This document shows, in pieces, positions 16,325 through 24,421 of a stretch of 64,000 bases of DNA (the stretch's first letter is position 1; every line of letters begins with the position of its first letter). The translations under genes were made by a program, and so were the position numbers. Source of the DNA: Gammaproteobacteria bacterium (lineage in GTDB: Bacteria > Pseudomonadota > Gammaproteobacteria > Pseudomonadales > Pseudohongiellaceae). The notes below the pieces were generated by a model. That model saw only the letters and a list, made by a program, of their open reading frames with translations. It made no database searches and had not been told where the DNA came from. Where the stretch lies: assembly GCA_041395725.1 (NCBI GenBank), contig JAWKZW010000001.1, forward strand, positions 2,914,001-2,978,000. Direction: 5' to 3'.

Positions 16325-17587
16325 ATGAAAAATATTACTATTTCGCTTGCGGCACTTATTGTTATTTGTTTCCAACTGGATGTGAAAGCCCAAGTAGCTG
16401 GAAAGATAGAGCTCACAGAAGATGATCAACTTTTAGGATTAGGAACGCGACATATTCTGGAATCTGAAATTTTGCAAGAAAGCCGCCCAATCATTGTATC
16501 GCTACCCAGATCGTACGAAAATAATTCTGACAATTACCCCGTTCTATATGTTCTGGATGGACTTCAGAACATCAAGCATCAAGTTGGTACCGTAGAGCTT
16601 CTAACAGAATCCGGGATCGTTCCACCAATGATCATTGTTGCTGTTGAAAGCCTGCATAGGTTAAGAGATTTGACACCTTCCAATGCCGGGCAAAATGTTT
16701 ATGGCGGAACCGGTAAAGCACGGATACCGCAAAGCGGTGGTGCTCCTGCATTTCTTGAATTTTTAGAAGAAGAACTGATACCTTACGTAGAGTCAAATTA
16801 TCGTGTGCATCCCTATCGCATTCTGGAGGGCCATTCTCTTGGAGGGTTATTCGCTGTCTATTCCCTGATGGAGAAACCCGGTGTTTTCGATGCCTTTATA
16901 GTTCAGTCACCTGCTCTATGGTGGAACAACGAAGAAATGACGAAAAAGGCAGGCGAGTTTTTCAAGTCTCATCCTAATGTAGATAAGTCACTCTATTTAG
17001 GAATTGGCGGGGGGGATGGCTGGGGAATGCGGCAGGAATTAATACGTTTTGTCGATGTAATAGACCAGAACAATCCTAAAAGTCTTCGCTGGACGCATGA
17101 AGAAGTTGGTAATGAAGGCCATATGGATGCTCGATTATTGCTGAATTATTATGGGCTGAAATTCATTTTTTCCGATTTGAAAATTTCTGCAGATCTTCTG
17201 GATGGTTATAGCGAAGGAATATTTTTAGAGAGTGAACAGGGTTTAATAGAAAAATATGGTGAGAATGCAAGAAGGCCAGCGGAAGATTACCTGGCTCTGT
17301 ACACAAAAATATTGGATGAGGGTGACAACCCAGGTGCGATTACGGTGCTTGAAAGAGCTGCAGACGTATATCCAGAATATCCAGTAATATTGACTAACCT
17401 TGCCCGCTTATATGAAAAGGCAGATCGGATCGACGAAGCAATTCAGGCTTATGAGGCAGGGGTTGAGGTATCATCAAAGATGAAATTGGGACTGGAAGAG
17501 GGTTATAAAAATGAGATTGATAGACTGGAGAATCATCAGAAGCTTCCCCTCGTTCCACTGTCCACCTCACCACAGCAAGACCTGTAA
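16325..17587 (+). CDS. Exported esterase (enterochelin esterase/EstD type) with C-terminal TPR-like tail
   Basis: A 420-aa exported alpha/beta hydrolase of the esterase-D/enterochelin-esterase type (PF00756-like). It has a signal peptide (MKNITISLAALIVICFQL), PVLYVLDG, the nucleophile elbow EGHSLGGLFAVYS (Ser near 170) and a likely catalytic His in GNEGHMDARL. From ~residue 315 a helical tail carries TPR-like repeats (GAITVLERAADVYPEYPVIL). It is clearly more A+T-rich than the genes on either side, suggesting transfer. It lies 129 bp after blaI in the same direction and could be the effector gene of the BlaR1/BlaI pair; that is inference. The substrate is unknown. Confidence 0.75.
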   Translation: MKNITISLAALIVICFQLDVKAQVAGKIELTEDDQLLGLGTRHILESEILQESRPIIVSLPRSYENNSDNYPVLYVLDGLQNIKHQVGTVELLTESGIVPPMIIVAVESLHRLRDLTPSNAGQNVYGGTGKARIPQSGGAPAFLEFLEEELIPYVESNYRVHPYRILEGHSLGGLFAVYSLMEKPGVFDAFIVQSPALWWNNEEMTKKAGEFFKSHPNVDKSLYLGIGGGDGWGMRQELIRFVDVIDQNNPKSLRWTHEEVGNEGHMDARLLLNYYGLKFIFSDLKISADLLDGYSEGIFLESEQGLIEKYGENARRPAEDYLALYTKILDEGDNPGAITVLERAADVYPEYPVILTNLARLYEKADRIDEAIQAYEAGVEVSSKMKLGLEEGYKNEIDRLENHQKLPLVPLSTSPQQDL

Positions 17588-17652
17588 ATGTTTCTTTTCT
17601 GGTCACGTCAGGGATTGGTCGATTCATTGAAGCAGGCGTTATCTCAATGGTC

Positions 17653-17708
17653 AAGGAACCTCTGATTAACTCCCGCAGAGCATTGCGGTAGTTAATCAGA
17701 GGTTCCTT
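17653..17708. repeat. 56-bp hairpin element (family 2, copy A)
   Basis: Arms of ~25 bp (AAGGAACCTCTGATTAACT... and its complement) differ at one position around a 6-nt loop. Related sequences occur at 26773, 28314 and 40459. It abuts the 5' end of the truncated GNAT fragment. Confidence 0.8.
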
Positions 17709-17960
17709 AATGTTTACAAAGTCATCAGGGCCGATCACTCGCATGATCTTGTATTGCGAAACCTGTTTGAGTTCTATCTTCATGATATGGCGCAATGGTT
17801 TAAGGTCGATCAACTCCCGGAGGGGAACTACGCTCATTCAACCGAGCCCTATTGGGTAGAAGCCCATGACGTGTATCTGCTCTACGCTGGTGAAATACCG
17901 GTCGAGTTAGCTTTGGTAGGCCCGAGTGACGAATGGCTGCCTGACACTATCGGAACCTAG
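17709..17960 (+). pseudogene. GNAT acetyltransferase N-terminal fragment trapped between two repeats
   Basis: Encodes KVIRADHSHDLVLRNLFEFY, then LHDMAQWFKV, TEPYWVEAHDVYLLYAGEIP and ALVGPSDEWL, the N-terminal part of a predicted GNAT acetyltransferase (COG5628-like). The acetyl-CoA site is missing. No start codon exists in frame, because the 5' edge is the hairpin element ending at 17708. The stop TAG (17958-17960) is the first three bases of the 124-bp repeat. Non-functional. Confidence 0.65.
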
Positions 17961-18081
17961 GGGACACTGACAGTTTAATAGCTTAAGAAATTTTCTCGCT
18001 GTATTCGCCTCGAATCGTTGAGCCAATTTCAGTCAATCCCAAGGGTTGGTCGTTAAACTATTAAAGTATCAGTGTCCCCTA
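17958..18081. repeat. 124-bp MITE-like element, copy 2
   Basis: Same length and ends as 13552-13675, with roughly ten internal differences. It ends 13 bases before the stop codon of the capA-like gene on the opposite strand, and its left end supplies the stop of the GNAT remnant. Confidence 0.85.
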
Positions 18082-18094
18082 TTTCCCTTGGGAT

Positions 18095-19495
18095 TTAAGG
18101 CTTGATAATGCCTATATCTCCCTGAATTTCAATCGTAGTACCCAGGGGAGCGGACAGCTCTTGCAGCCGGGTGAGAATTCGTTGAGCAACGACGGGAGGG
18201 GCAGTCCTGGGTATTCCCCGCCAGGCCAGCTTCTCTTCTTCATATCGGGTTTCAATTGGATGCAGGCGGACCTCTTTTAAAGTGCCGTGTTCAAACTCGC
18301 TGATGGCAATAATACTTTCGTATTTGACCGGAAATGGGGCACCCGGAGGTCCGACATCACGCTGGGGATCACCGCGGCCGGACAAGCCGATGACATCCAT
18401 TTGTTTGAAGAATTCCCCCAACCCATAGAAGATCGGGCGATCATTGTAAATCTCGATTCCGCGTAAAGCGTGCACACCAGTACCCTGAAAAAGGTCGGCC
18501 CCGTTATCGATGACAGTGTGGGCAAACTCTGGCAGGTAGTCAGCAATACTGGAGTTGGTGTCGAGATGCTCAGCCTCCTGTATTCCCTCTCCGCGATAGC
18601 CACCCTTGGCATCCAGAAAGTGATGGGCATGAATGGCAACGGTAATAAAGTCCGAGCGAATCTTTCCTTCCCGTACCGATGCCACGATGTCACCCAGGTC
18701 ACGCTGATTCATTTCGAAATGGTAGTAAGGTTTAGTCGTGCCGGCCGGAGCTTTACGGAATTGCTGGCGCAGAAATTCGACCTGATCTGCCGTATTGATA
18801 CCCCTGGCATAGTGAAACGTCCCGTTGGGGAAGGCGTCCCGCATGGCCCTGACCGAACTCCAGAGATCCTCCGGGACCATAAAATAACGGTTCACACGAA
18901 GTGGGCTGAGGCCACCGATACCGGGCCATTCGCCATTAGCCTCTTCGGCCCTTGGCTCGTGATCGGATGTCGCAACCATTCCGACCCGTCCACGGGCGCT
19001 AGTATAAAAGCGAGCAGCCCGGGCTGCCCAGTAGGTATCGCCGTAACCGGCATATTGTATACCTGCTGCGTCCAGGTGCCGGGATGTTTCGGCCAGCCCT
19101 TCGCGGCCAAAATCATTGGCGTGGTTGTTAGCCCGGGCCACTATATCAAAACCCATTTCCTTTACCCAACGAGCTGCGTCAGGCTCCGCGCCGAATCCGC
19201 CGCCGCGAGATCCACGGAAAGTTCGCCCATCAATGATATTGGTTTCCAGATTGCCAGTGGTCACGTCAGCGCTGCGTGTGAGTTCTACGACTTCCCGAAA
19301 GCCAGGATCTGCCATCATATGATCCATTGGATAAGCGATTATCAGATCTCCGACTACTGCTATAGTAAATCCGTCATCGACACTTGTAGCCAATTGTTGG
19401 GTTTCAACCGTCTGAGATACGCTGATACCTGATATTGTTAACATCAGGCACGCAATCATTGGATAAAATCCTTTCTTAACACCGTGGCTGACCAT
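18095..19495 (-). CDS. CapA-family protein (poly-gamma-glutamate/capsule-type metallophosphatase fold)
   Basis: A 466-aa exported protein of the CapA/PgsA family. The ATG at 19495 is preferred because GGAG lies 8 bases upstream and a signal peptide follows (GFYPMIACLMLTISGISVS). Motifs include IAVVGDLIIAYP, TTGNLETNI, ARANNHANDFGREGL with HLDAAGIQYAGYG, FITVAIHAHHF and DNGADLFQGTGVHALRGIEI, matching the metal-binding order of the calcineurin-like CapA fold. Homologues are needed for polyglutamate capsule export in Bacillus, but many proteobacterial members have unknown roles. No capB/capC homologue is adjacent. Confidence 0.85.
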   Translation of the reverse strand: MVSHGVKKGFYPMIACLMLTISGISVSQTVETQQLATSVDDGFTIAVVGDLIIAYPMDHMMADPGFREVVELTRSADVTTGNLETNIIDGRTFRGSRGGGFGAEPDAARWVKEMGFDIVARANNHANDFGREGLAETSRHLDAAGIQYAGYGDTYWAARAARFYTSARGRVGMVATSDHEPRAEEANGEWPGIGGLSPLRVNRYFMVPEDLWSSVRAMRDAFPNGTFHYARGINTADQVEFLRQQFRKAPAGTTKPYYHFEMNQRDLGDIVASVREGKIRSDFITVAIHAHHFLDAKGGYRGEGIQEAEHLDTNSSIADYLPEFAHTVIDNGADLFQGTGVHALRGIEIYNDRPIFYGLGEFFKQMDVIGLSGRGDPQRDVGPPGAPFPVKYESIIAISEFEHGTLKEVRLHPIETRYEEEKLAWRGIPRTAPPVVAQRILTRLQELSAPLGTTIEIQGDIGIIKP

Positions 19496-19605
19496 ATCAC
19501 TCTCCATTAATTACCGTTTACGTTTTTCAGGTGGCAGTTGTTGTAACAGCAACGGCAGCCAGGGTCAATTGAACGTGTTGACAAAAAAAGAAGAAAATAG
19601 ACTTT

Positions 19606-19721
19606 ATTGCGAGACTGGCGGCTCTGCGGCCTAATCACAGGGGCAACCAGGCAGGACTTCATTGTGTCTTTGCGCCTGACAGCAAACACCGAGAAATGAT
19701 AACTTCAGCAGGGCGAGGCAA
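19606..19721 (+). pseudogene. Second, degraded IS91-family transposase scrap
   Basis: Aligns by eye with 8307-8425 of the first remnant: GCGAGACTGGCGGCTCTG matches GCGAGGCTGGCTGCTCTG, the stretch around AGCAAACACCG is conserved, and so is the final GCAGGGCGAGGCAA. Indels destroy the frame. Confidence 0.6.
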
Positions 19722-19835
19722 TTATGCCACGTAGTGAGTTTTCGCACGGTCTGGGCCGATAGCTGACAGCTAGGGCGTGTTAGCACTAATTAATGCGTCA
19801 GTGATAAGCGCGAAAGAACATAGGGGACACTAGCA

Positions 19836-20046
19836 TAGGGGGACATTGATAGTTTAATAGCTTAAGAAATTTGCTCACTGTATTCGCCTCGAATCGCTCG
19901 AGCTACAGGGGGCACTGATTACTTAATAACTAAACGAGTAAATATTCTCTTTTATCTTTTGATATATGGGCATAGATACCAGGTCGAAGCAGAGCTTTGT
20001 CAAGGAAAAATATGACTAAGGTCTTTGCCAAGTTATCAGTGTCCCA
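19836..20046. repeat. Partial and diverged copies of the MITE-like family
   Basis: 19836-19896 matches the left half of the 124-bp element. Immediately after, 19907-20046 starts GGGGGCACTGATTACTTAAT and ends with the inverted complement of GGGACACTGATAACTT, so it is a related element of ~140 bp with a different interior. Another GGGGACACT end lies at 19822. Confidence 0.65.
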
Positions 20047-20418
20047 ACTTAACGGAATCAGCACCGGCAAAGGAAGAACAAGGTCAGACCGCGTTTTCCT
20101 GATAAAGTTATACGTAAACGCATAAAACCGTGGTCTGTCCCTGCTTACCCCTGCATGCCATCTACTGTGAGGTCGAATTGCTTGAGGGAAAGGAGGTCGC
20201 CTCTTCGAGCGCTCGTGAGCATCTTTAGTCGGAGCCATAGTGGTTGGTAACATCGACATCCAGGCCGATATGGATTATGTTCGTTTGCATTGACGCCTCC
20301 ATCACGCAATTTTGAAATGGTTGGGCACAATGCCACCCAGAGGTATCCATCTTCGATGGTAGTCCTCAGACCTCTAGAAGGTGGGGCGTAGCTATCATCT
20401 ATGAGTCGAGGAGTAATC

Positions 20419-20826
20419 ATGACATCCATTCTTTGGTTACGAAAAACGCTTTGTATGGGCTGGTTGTGCTTACTGGCTTTCTCCGGTGTGGCATTGGCCG
20501 CTGACGCGCCTTTTAGTCAGACCATTGCCATTCCCGGCGTGTTGGAAAACCAGGAAATGCGCATCTCCGAAGTGAATCTGGCTCCAGGGCAGGCGTCCAT
20601 GCCGCACCGCCACAATGCCCATACGTTCGTCTATGTGCTCGAGGGCGAGGTTGAGATGCAGGTCCGCGGTGGGCCGCTGCTGCGGCTGGGACCAGGTGAA
20701 ACCTTTTATGAGTCACCCGATGACATTCACCAGGTGAGCCGTAATGTGAGTTCAACTTTACCGGCGAAAATACTGGTGCACATGCTCAGGATTCCGGACA
20801 CTCCCACAAGCGTTCTGGTAGACTGA
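20419..20826 (+). CDS. Exported single-domain cupin
   Basis: A 135-aa cupin_2 protein with a signal peptide (WLCLLAFSGVALAADA). The metal-binding cupin motifs are MPHRHNAHTFVYVLEGEVEM and a second motif around RLGPGETFYESPDDIHQVS, giving the usual His/His/Glu/His set. The ATG at 20419 sits 5 bases after GAGGAG. It probably acts in the periplasm; small exported cupins are commonly of unknown function. It stands alone among repeats. Confidence 0.8.
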   Translation: MTSILWLRKTLCMGWLCLLAFSGVALAADAPFSQTIAIPGVLENQEMRISEVNLAPGQASMPHRHNAHTFVYVLEGEVEMQVRGGPLLRLGPGETFYESPDDIHQVSRNVSSTLPAKILVHMLRIPDTPTSVLVD

Positions 20827-21338
20827 CCAGCCGCTTCAGTCGGCCAGTGGCGCGGGGTGTAACTCAAAGCGATACCGCCTGCTCACCAAACTGGACAGCA
20901 GCGTATTTTGGAGATACCTTTTGTTTTACCTGTAAGTCGATAACCCTGCGCTTCAATGCCAGTGAGGATCGGGTGGTCATCGATACCAATCCATGGCTTG
21001 CGGATTTCAGCACAGGCGATTCACCCACTGCCGATTCATCCCCTTGGGAACTGCTGCTGCAGCCTGTGCTCCAGCCAGCGGAATCGACCGTACAGGTTAG
21101 TTCATCATCCTTAGATCTTCGGACCAGTGTATTATGGCACGGATCTCGATATCTTGGATGCGATCCAGGGCATTGCGCAGTAGGATGGCCGCCACAGGGG
21201 TATTCTGGCTAAGGCCTGTGACCTGCCGGTCACCGTTAGATGCACGGTAAACTTTAAAGGTCAATAGCGTCCTGGTATTGTCCGTGATTTTTTGACAACA
21301 GCGCTAATAATCTCGCGTAAAAGAGCTGAAACAAAACA
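20827..21338. other. Gene-poor stretch carrying the 59-bp duplicated tail
   Basis: Contains the 59-bp segment at 20878-20936 shared with 8638-8696, and a short plus-strand frame with no recognisable domain. A GTGACC-N4-GGTCAC palindrome near 21218 lies ~120 bp before the next gene. No gene supported. Confidence 0.45.
20878..20936 (+). repeat. 59-bp segment, second copy
   Basis: Encodes NSKRYRLLTKLDSSVFWRYL then LFYL and stop. It is the paralogue of 8638-8696. The longer in-frame upstream part suggests this copy is closer to the parental gene end. Confidence 0.55.
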
Positions 21339-21875
21339 ATGAAACTTTCCGACGTTCAGATCAATACCATCGTACACTTGGTCACTATGGTTTCCGTGCT
21401 GGCAGGAGTTGGATTTGTGATTTGGGAGCTGCAACAGAACCGGGAGCTGGTGCGCCTGGAGATGTTCAGTGAAGGAACCATAGCCAACAGGCAGAGCACT
21501 CTGATGCAGGCAGGGGAAAATCCTGCTGTAGTCCTGGCCAAAGCCTGTGAAGGATCAGAGCAGCTGACAACGGAAGACTTGATCATTCTCGAGTTCGTGT
21601 TTAACGAGACCATGGAAACAATCAGTCGAATGCGCCTGCTGGAGAATGGTCTTTACCCGGCTGACGCCTGGCAGGGTAATCTGATTCGCTCCAGGTTCGA
21701 GTTCATTTTTTCCATGCCTGCCGGTCGTGCCTGGTGGGAGGCGCTGGACACTGTGCCAGCGATCAGACAGCCTATCGATGCGTTCCTTGCCACACTCGGA
21801 CCGGCAAACTGTGCGGGACGCTATGCCAGCTGGAAAGCTCGAGCTATTGCCCAGGAGAAAGTTGCGGATCGCTGA
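21339..21875 (+). CDS. Hypothetical membrane-anchored protein
   Basis: 178 aa with one N-terminal membrane segment (IVHLVTMVSVLAGVGFVIWE), followed by a mainly helical soluble part (LQQNRELVRLEMFSEGTIAN ... EFVFNETMETISRMRLLENG). This arrangement, a single helix then 'QQNRELVRAQ'-like sequence, is common to uncharacterised proteins of marine gammaproteobacteria. No catalytic motif is visible. It has no operon partner, and repeats lie downstream. Confidence 0.7.
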   Translation: MKLSDVQINTIVHLVTMVSVLAGVGFVIWELQQNRELVRLEMFSEGTIANRQSTLMQAGENPAVVLAKACEGSEQLTTEDLIILEFVFNETMETISRMRLLENGLYPADAWQGNLIRSRFEFIFSMPAGRAWWEALDTVPAIRQPIDAFLATLGPANCAGRYASWKARAIAQEKVADR

Positions 21876-22722
21876 AGACTCGACTGTAAAAGGTATCTTC
21901 AGAACCGGGCTCTGTTCATTTGCGTTTGTGACAATAACATAGCCACCTGGAAACCATTGAAATCTCCTTCCGCAAACAACGCAACGGCTAAGCCAGAAAA
22001 GATGAGATTCATCTCGCCCTGTAATCGAGTTGTCTGGTTGTGCGTGTCACCAGTAGCCTGGTGCAGCTCGTTTAATCGGATACTGGCTTTCGCCGTACGC
22101 GCCCCCAACTGTCGAGCAGCTCCACGAGTTGCTGCAGAAAGAAGGGGACACTGGCAATTTAATAGCTTAGGAAAATATTTTTCAGTGGACACGGCACGCT
22201 AAGTTATTAAGTTATCAGTGCCCCCTTCTTTCGACGCGAGGCTGCCATTCTCCGCTGGTTGATCCGCTGTCCGAGTGTTTGCAAGTTAACCGTCTACACC
22301 GTTAGAAATCCACTTTTTTGAATACTGAACGTCGACAGCTTCTCCGCCCGGCTCGACTGCTCTCTAAAAGCACTGCTGGCCGGCCCGGGTTTTTATACTG
22401 TCTTCGCTGCAGTGGAGCTTGTCGCCAAAACTGCGGTTCTAGCAGTGTGATCCTGGGCCGTGCTCGTTCTAAAATCTGTTGCTCCAGGATTAGTTGAGTT
22501 AACGGCTGATCCTGATGCCGCGCTTTGCCGGTATTTCCTCGATTTCCCGATTAAGCAGACGCTCCTTGGCTTAACCCGGTGAGCTTAACCCGATGACACA
22601 GTCAGGCAGTGTATTGGGTAATATCGGGTGGAGCCGTTGTGGTTGGCCAGTTCGAAGGTTTTCACGCCGGAATTCCGCCCGGGTAATGGGCAACGCGTCA
22701 GCACCTTGATGTGCGCGCTCTA
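21876..22722. other. Intergenic region with a MITE-like copy and a possible gene remnant
   Basis: Apart from the repeat at 22141-22227, the minus strand at 21899-22137 keeps an open frame (KASIRLNELHQATGDTHNQT, GLAVALFAEGDFNGFQVAML). It begins exactly at the repeat, so it may be a truncated gene of unknown family. The rest (22228-22722) shows nothing I can support. Confidence 0.4.
22141..22227. repeat. Shortened MITE-like element, copy 4
   Basis: 87 bp from GAAGGGGACACTGGCAATTT to the inverted complement ending CCCCCTTC. It shares the GGGGACACTG end and the TTTAATAGCTTA block with the 124-bp elements but has a shorter interior. Confidence 0.7.
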
Positions 22723-23484
22723 TCAGTCCGCCGAACCAGCAGGTTTCCGCGCCAGTGCCAGTAGGCGGGTAAAGCCTTCCGTGTGCGTAACCTGATCGAA
22801 CAGCACCTCATCAAATCCAGCGGATTCCAGAATTCCGGTAATTTCTGCGCGGGTGTAGTGGCGTACAAAGGTCACGCCGTCTGCTTCGAACAAGCGCCGG
22901 TTCCCCTCGATAAAATCGATGCAGAGTCGACCTCCGGGTTTCAGGTATTTGCTTATGTTGTCGATGGCCGGCTTGAAAGACGGAAATAGGTGTTTGAAGG
23001 TGAGCGAGGAAAGTGCCGAGTCGAACTGCTGGTCCGGGGTAAAGGATTCGGCGTCACCGAGCAGGAAATGAATCCTGTCATTGGCGAATTTGTCGCTGAG
23101 ATAGGCGACCTGATTGGCCGACAGGTCTACGCCAAGGTAATCCTTGAAGGGGACATTTTCCTGCTGCATGGCGATCAGCAGACGACCGTAGCCGGGGCCT
23201 ATTTCGAGGATGCTTTTTTCCGGCCCGAACAGGTCATGGCCCCTGGCATTTTCCACGAAGGCCGTGCCGGGAATCTGTCGTCCCCAGGTCAGTATTTCAT
23301 CCGGTCTGCTGTTTTTCCAGCGGGCCTTGGAGTCCCTCTGCAGCTCGTCGAGGGAGCCATAGAACTTGTTTTCCAGTTGTGTTACCCGGCGAGCGAGTTG
23401 CTCATTCTGTTCCAGTAGAAACTGAATGCCCAGCAGGCGTTTCAGGTAATTCCTGACAGCAGTAGGAACAAGGTATCTGCTCAT
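22723..23484 (-). CDS. Class I SAM-dependent methyltransferase
   Basis: A 253-aa cytosolic methyltransferase. A short helical N-terminus (LEQNEQLARRVTQLENKFYG, coiled-coil-like) precedes a Rossmann domain: motif I ILEIGPGYGRLLIAM, motif II acid in YLGVDLSANQVAYL, then FLLGDAESF, and motif IV/V with KYLKPGGRLCIDFIEG. The start at 23484 (MSRYLVP) has AGAG upstream. The substrate is unknown; similar proteins occur among surface-glycan and lipid modifying genes. A TPR gene follows in the upstream direction on the same strand. Confidence 0.85.
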   Translation of the reverse strand: MSRYLVPTAVRNYLKRLLGIQFLLEQNEQLARRVTQLENKFYGSLDELQRDSKARWKNSRPDEILTWGRQIPGTAFVENARGHDLFGPEKSILEIGPGYGRLLIAMQQENVPFKDYLGVDLSANQVAYLSDKFANDRIHFLLGDAESFTPDQQFDSALSSLTFKHLFPSFKPAIDNISKYLKPGGRLCIDFIEGNRRLFEADGVTFVRHYTRAEITGILESAGFDEVLFDQVTHTEGFTRLLALARKPAGSAD

Positions 23485-23609
23485 CTGCGTTACTCTTTGT
23501 TCTAAAGTATTCGAAACAACAATCTGACCGATTGCCACAGGGCTTTGCGGTAATCGCTCAAAGGTTTCCTCACTGGCGGCAGAACGTGGCCTCCGTCAGG
23601 GTCAGAGTA

Positions 23610-24347
23610 TCAGCGCTGCAGCCTGGCGCTCAGATTTTGCACCAGATTGGCATAAAAATCCGACTCCGGCTCCAGTTCAGCGGCTATCTGATATTGCGCC
23701 AGGGCTTCTGACAGCCGGCCTTCCTGCTCCAGAAAGCGGCCCAGTGTGCGGTAGAAGAAGGCGTTGTCCGGCTGGGCCTGCACACCGGCCTGGTAGATCA
23801 GAATCGCCTTTTCGGTATCCCCCTGGTTATTGTACGTGTTGCCCATGATGTGAATCTGCGAGTCGTTGTCCGGGTCCAGTTGGATAGAGCGAAGGTCGAG
23901 AGCGATTGACTCTTCGAAGTTACCGTCTTGTCGTTCCAATTCACCCAGGGTGGAGATTGCGGCACGAATCGCGGTATTGGGCTCCTCCTCCAGGGTCAGG
24001 GCAATGTAGCGGGCAAAGAGAGGTTTCGCCTCCCGGTAACGCTCAAGGAAATAATAGGTGTTGGCCAGGTTTCGATAGGCCTCAGCAAAATTCGGATCTG
24101 CCGCTATGCTTTCCCTGAATTCCTCGATAGCCTGGTCATAGCGTTCCAGGTTGCTGTAGGTGTTACCCCGCCGGAACAGACGCTGGGCCAGTTCCCGGTC
24201 CACCGTCGGCTCATTGCGTGTCGCACCCGCATAGCGGGACAAAACGGCTTGTAGTGATGGACTGTCGTCCTGCGCAGCCAGCGGAATGGCTATCCACAGA
24301 CTGGTGATCAGGACCAGCCCGGCTGTCCATGGCTTGGTCGCCTTCAT
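23610..24347 (-). CDS. Exported TPR-repeat protein
   Basis: A 245-aa periplasmic protein with a signal peptide (WTAGLVLITSLWIAIPLAA). At least four TPR units follow, e.g. AQRLFRRGNTYSNLERYDQA, FAEAYRNLANTYYFLERYRE and AFFYRTLGRFLEQEGRLSEA. The ATG at 24347 follows GGGGAGAGCC and is chosen over an ATG 13 codons upstream. TPR proteins of this kind scaffold envelope complexes; no partner is indicated. Confidence 0.85.
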   Translation of the reverse strand: MKATKPWTAGLVLITSLWIAIPLAAQDDSPSLQAVLSRYAGATRNEPTVDRELAQRLFRRGNTYSNLERYDQAIEEFRESIAADPNFAEAYRNLANTYYFLERYREAKPLFARYIALTLEEEPNTAIRAAISTLGELERQDGNFEESIALDLRSIQLDPDNDSQIHIMGNTYNNQGDTEKAILIYQAGVQAQPDNAFFYRTLGRFLEQEGRLSEALAQYQIAAELEPESDFYANLVQNLSARLQR

Positions 24348-24421
24348 GGCTCTCCCCTTTGTCGTTTCTTTACTCACCGCTATCACAGGCAGCAGTATAA
24401 ACCAAAATACAGAAGCAGCGC

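Larger units (their letters stand above)
19496..20418. other. Remnant-rich intergenic region
   Basis: About 920 bp without an intact gene. It contains an IS91 remnant (19606-19721), partial MITE-like sequences (19836-20046) and, on the minus strand at about 20150-20250, a possible tyrosine-recombinase scrap reading LWLRLKMLTSARRGDLLSLK. The last resembles the 'LLTGLRRGDLL' box of phage-type integrases and is too short to be sure. Confidence 0.5.

Noticed and set aside
17394..17837. 147-codon minus-strand frame across the 56-bp hairpin
   Set aside because: Runs antisense to the esterase 3' end and the GNAT remnant, with repeat-derived sequence in the middle.
13552..18081. Integron attC sites suggested by GTTAAAC in the 124-bp repeats
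   Set aside because: The partner RYYYAAC/GTTRRRY box arrangement is missing, inverted repeats sit at the outer ends, and no cassette-like gene order exists.
20847..21212. 121-codon plus-strand frame after the exported cupin
   Set aside because: Crosses the 59-bp repeat in a different frame and shows no domain or ribosome site.
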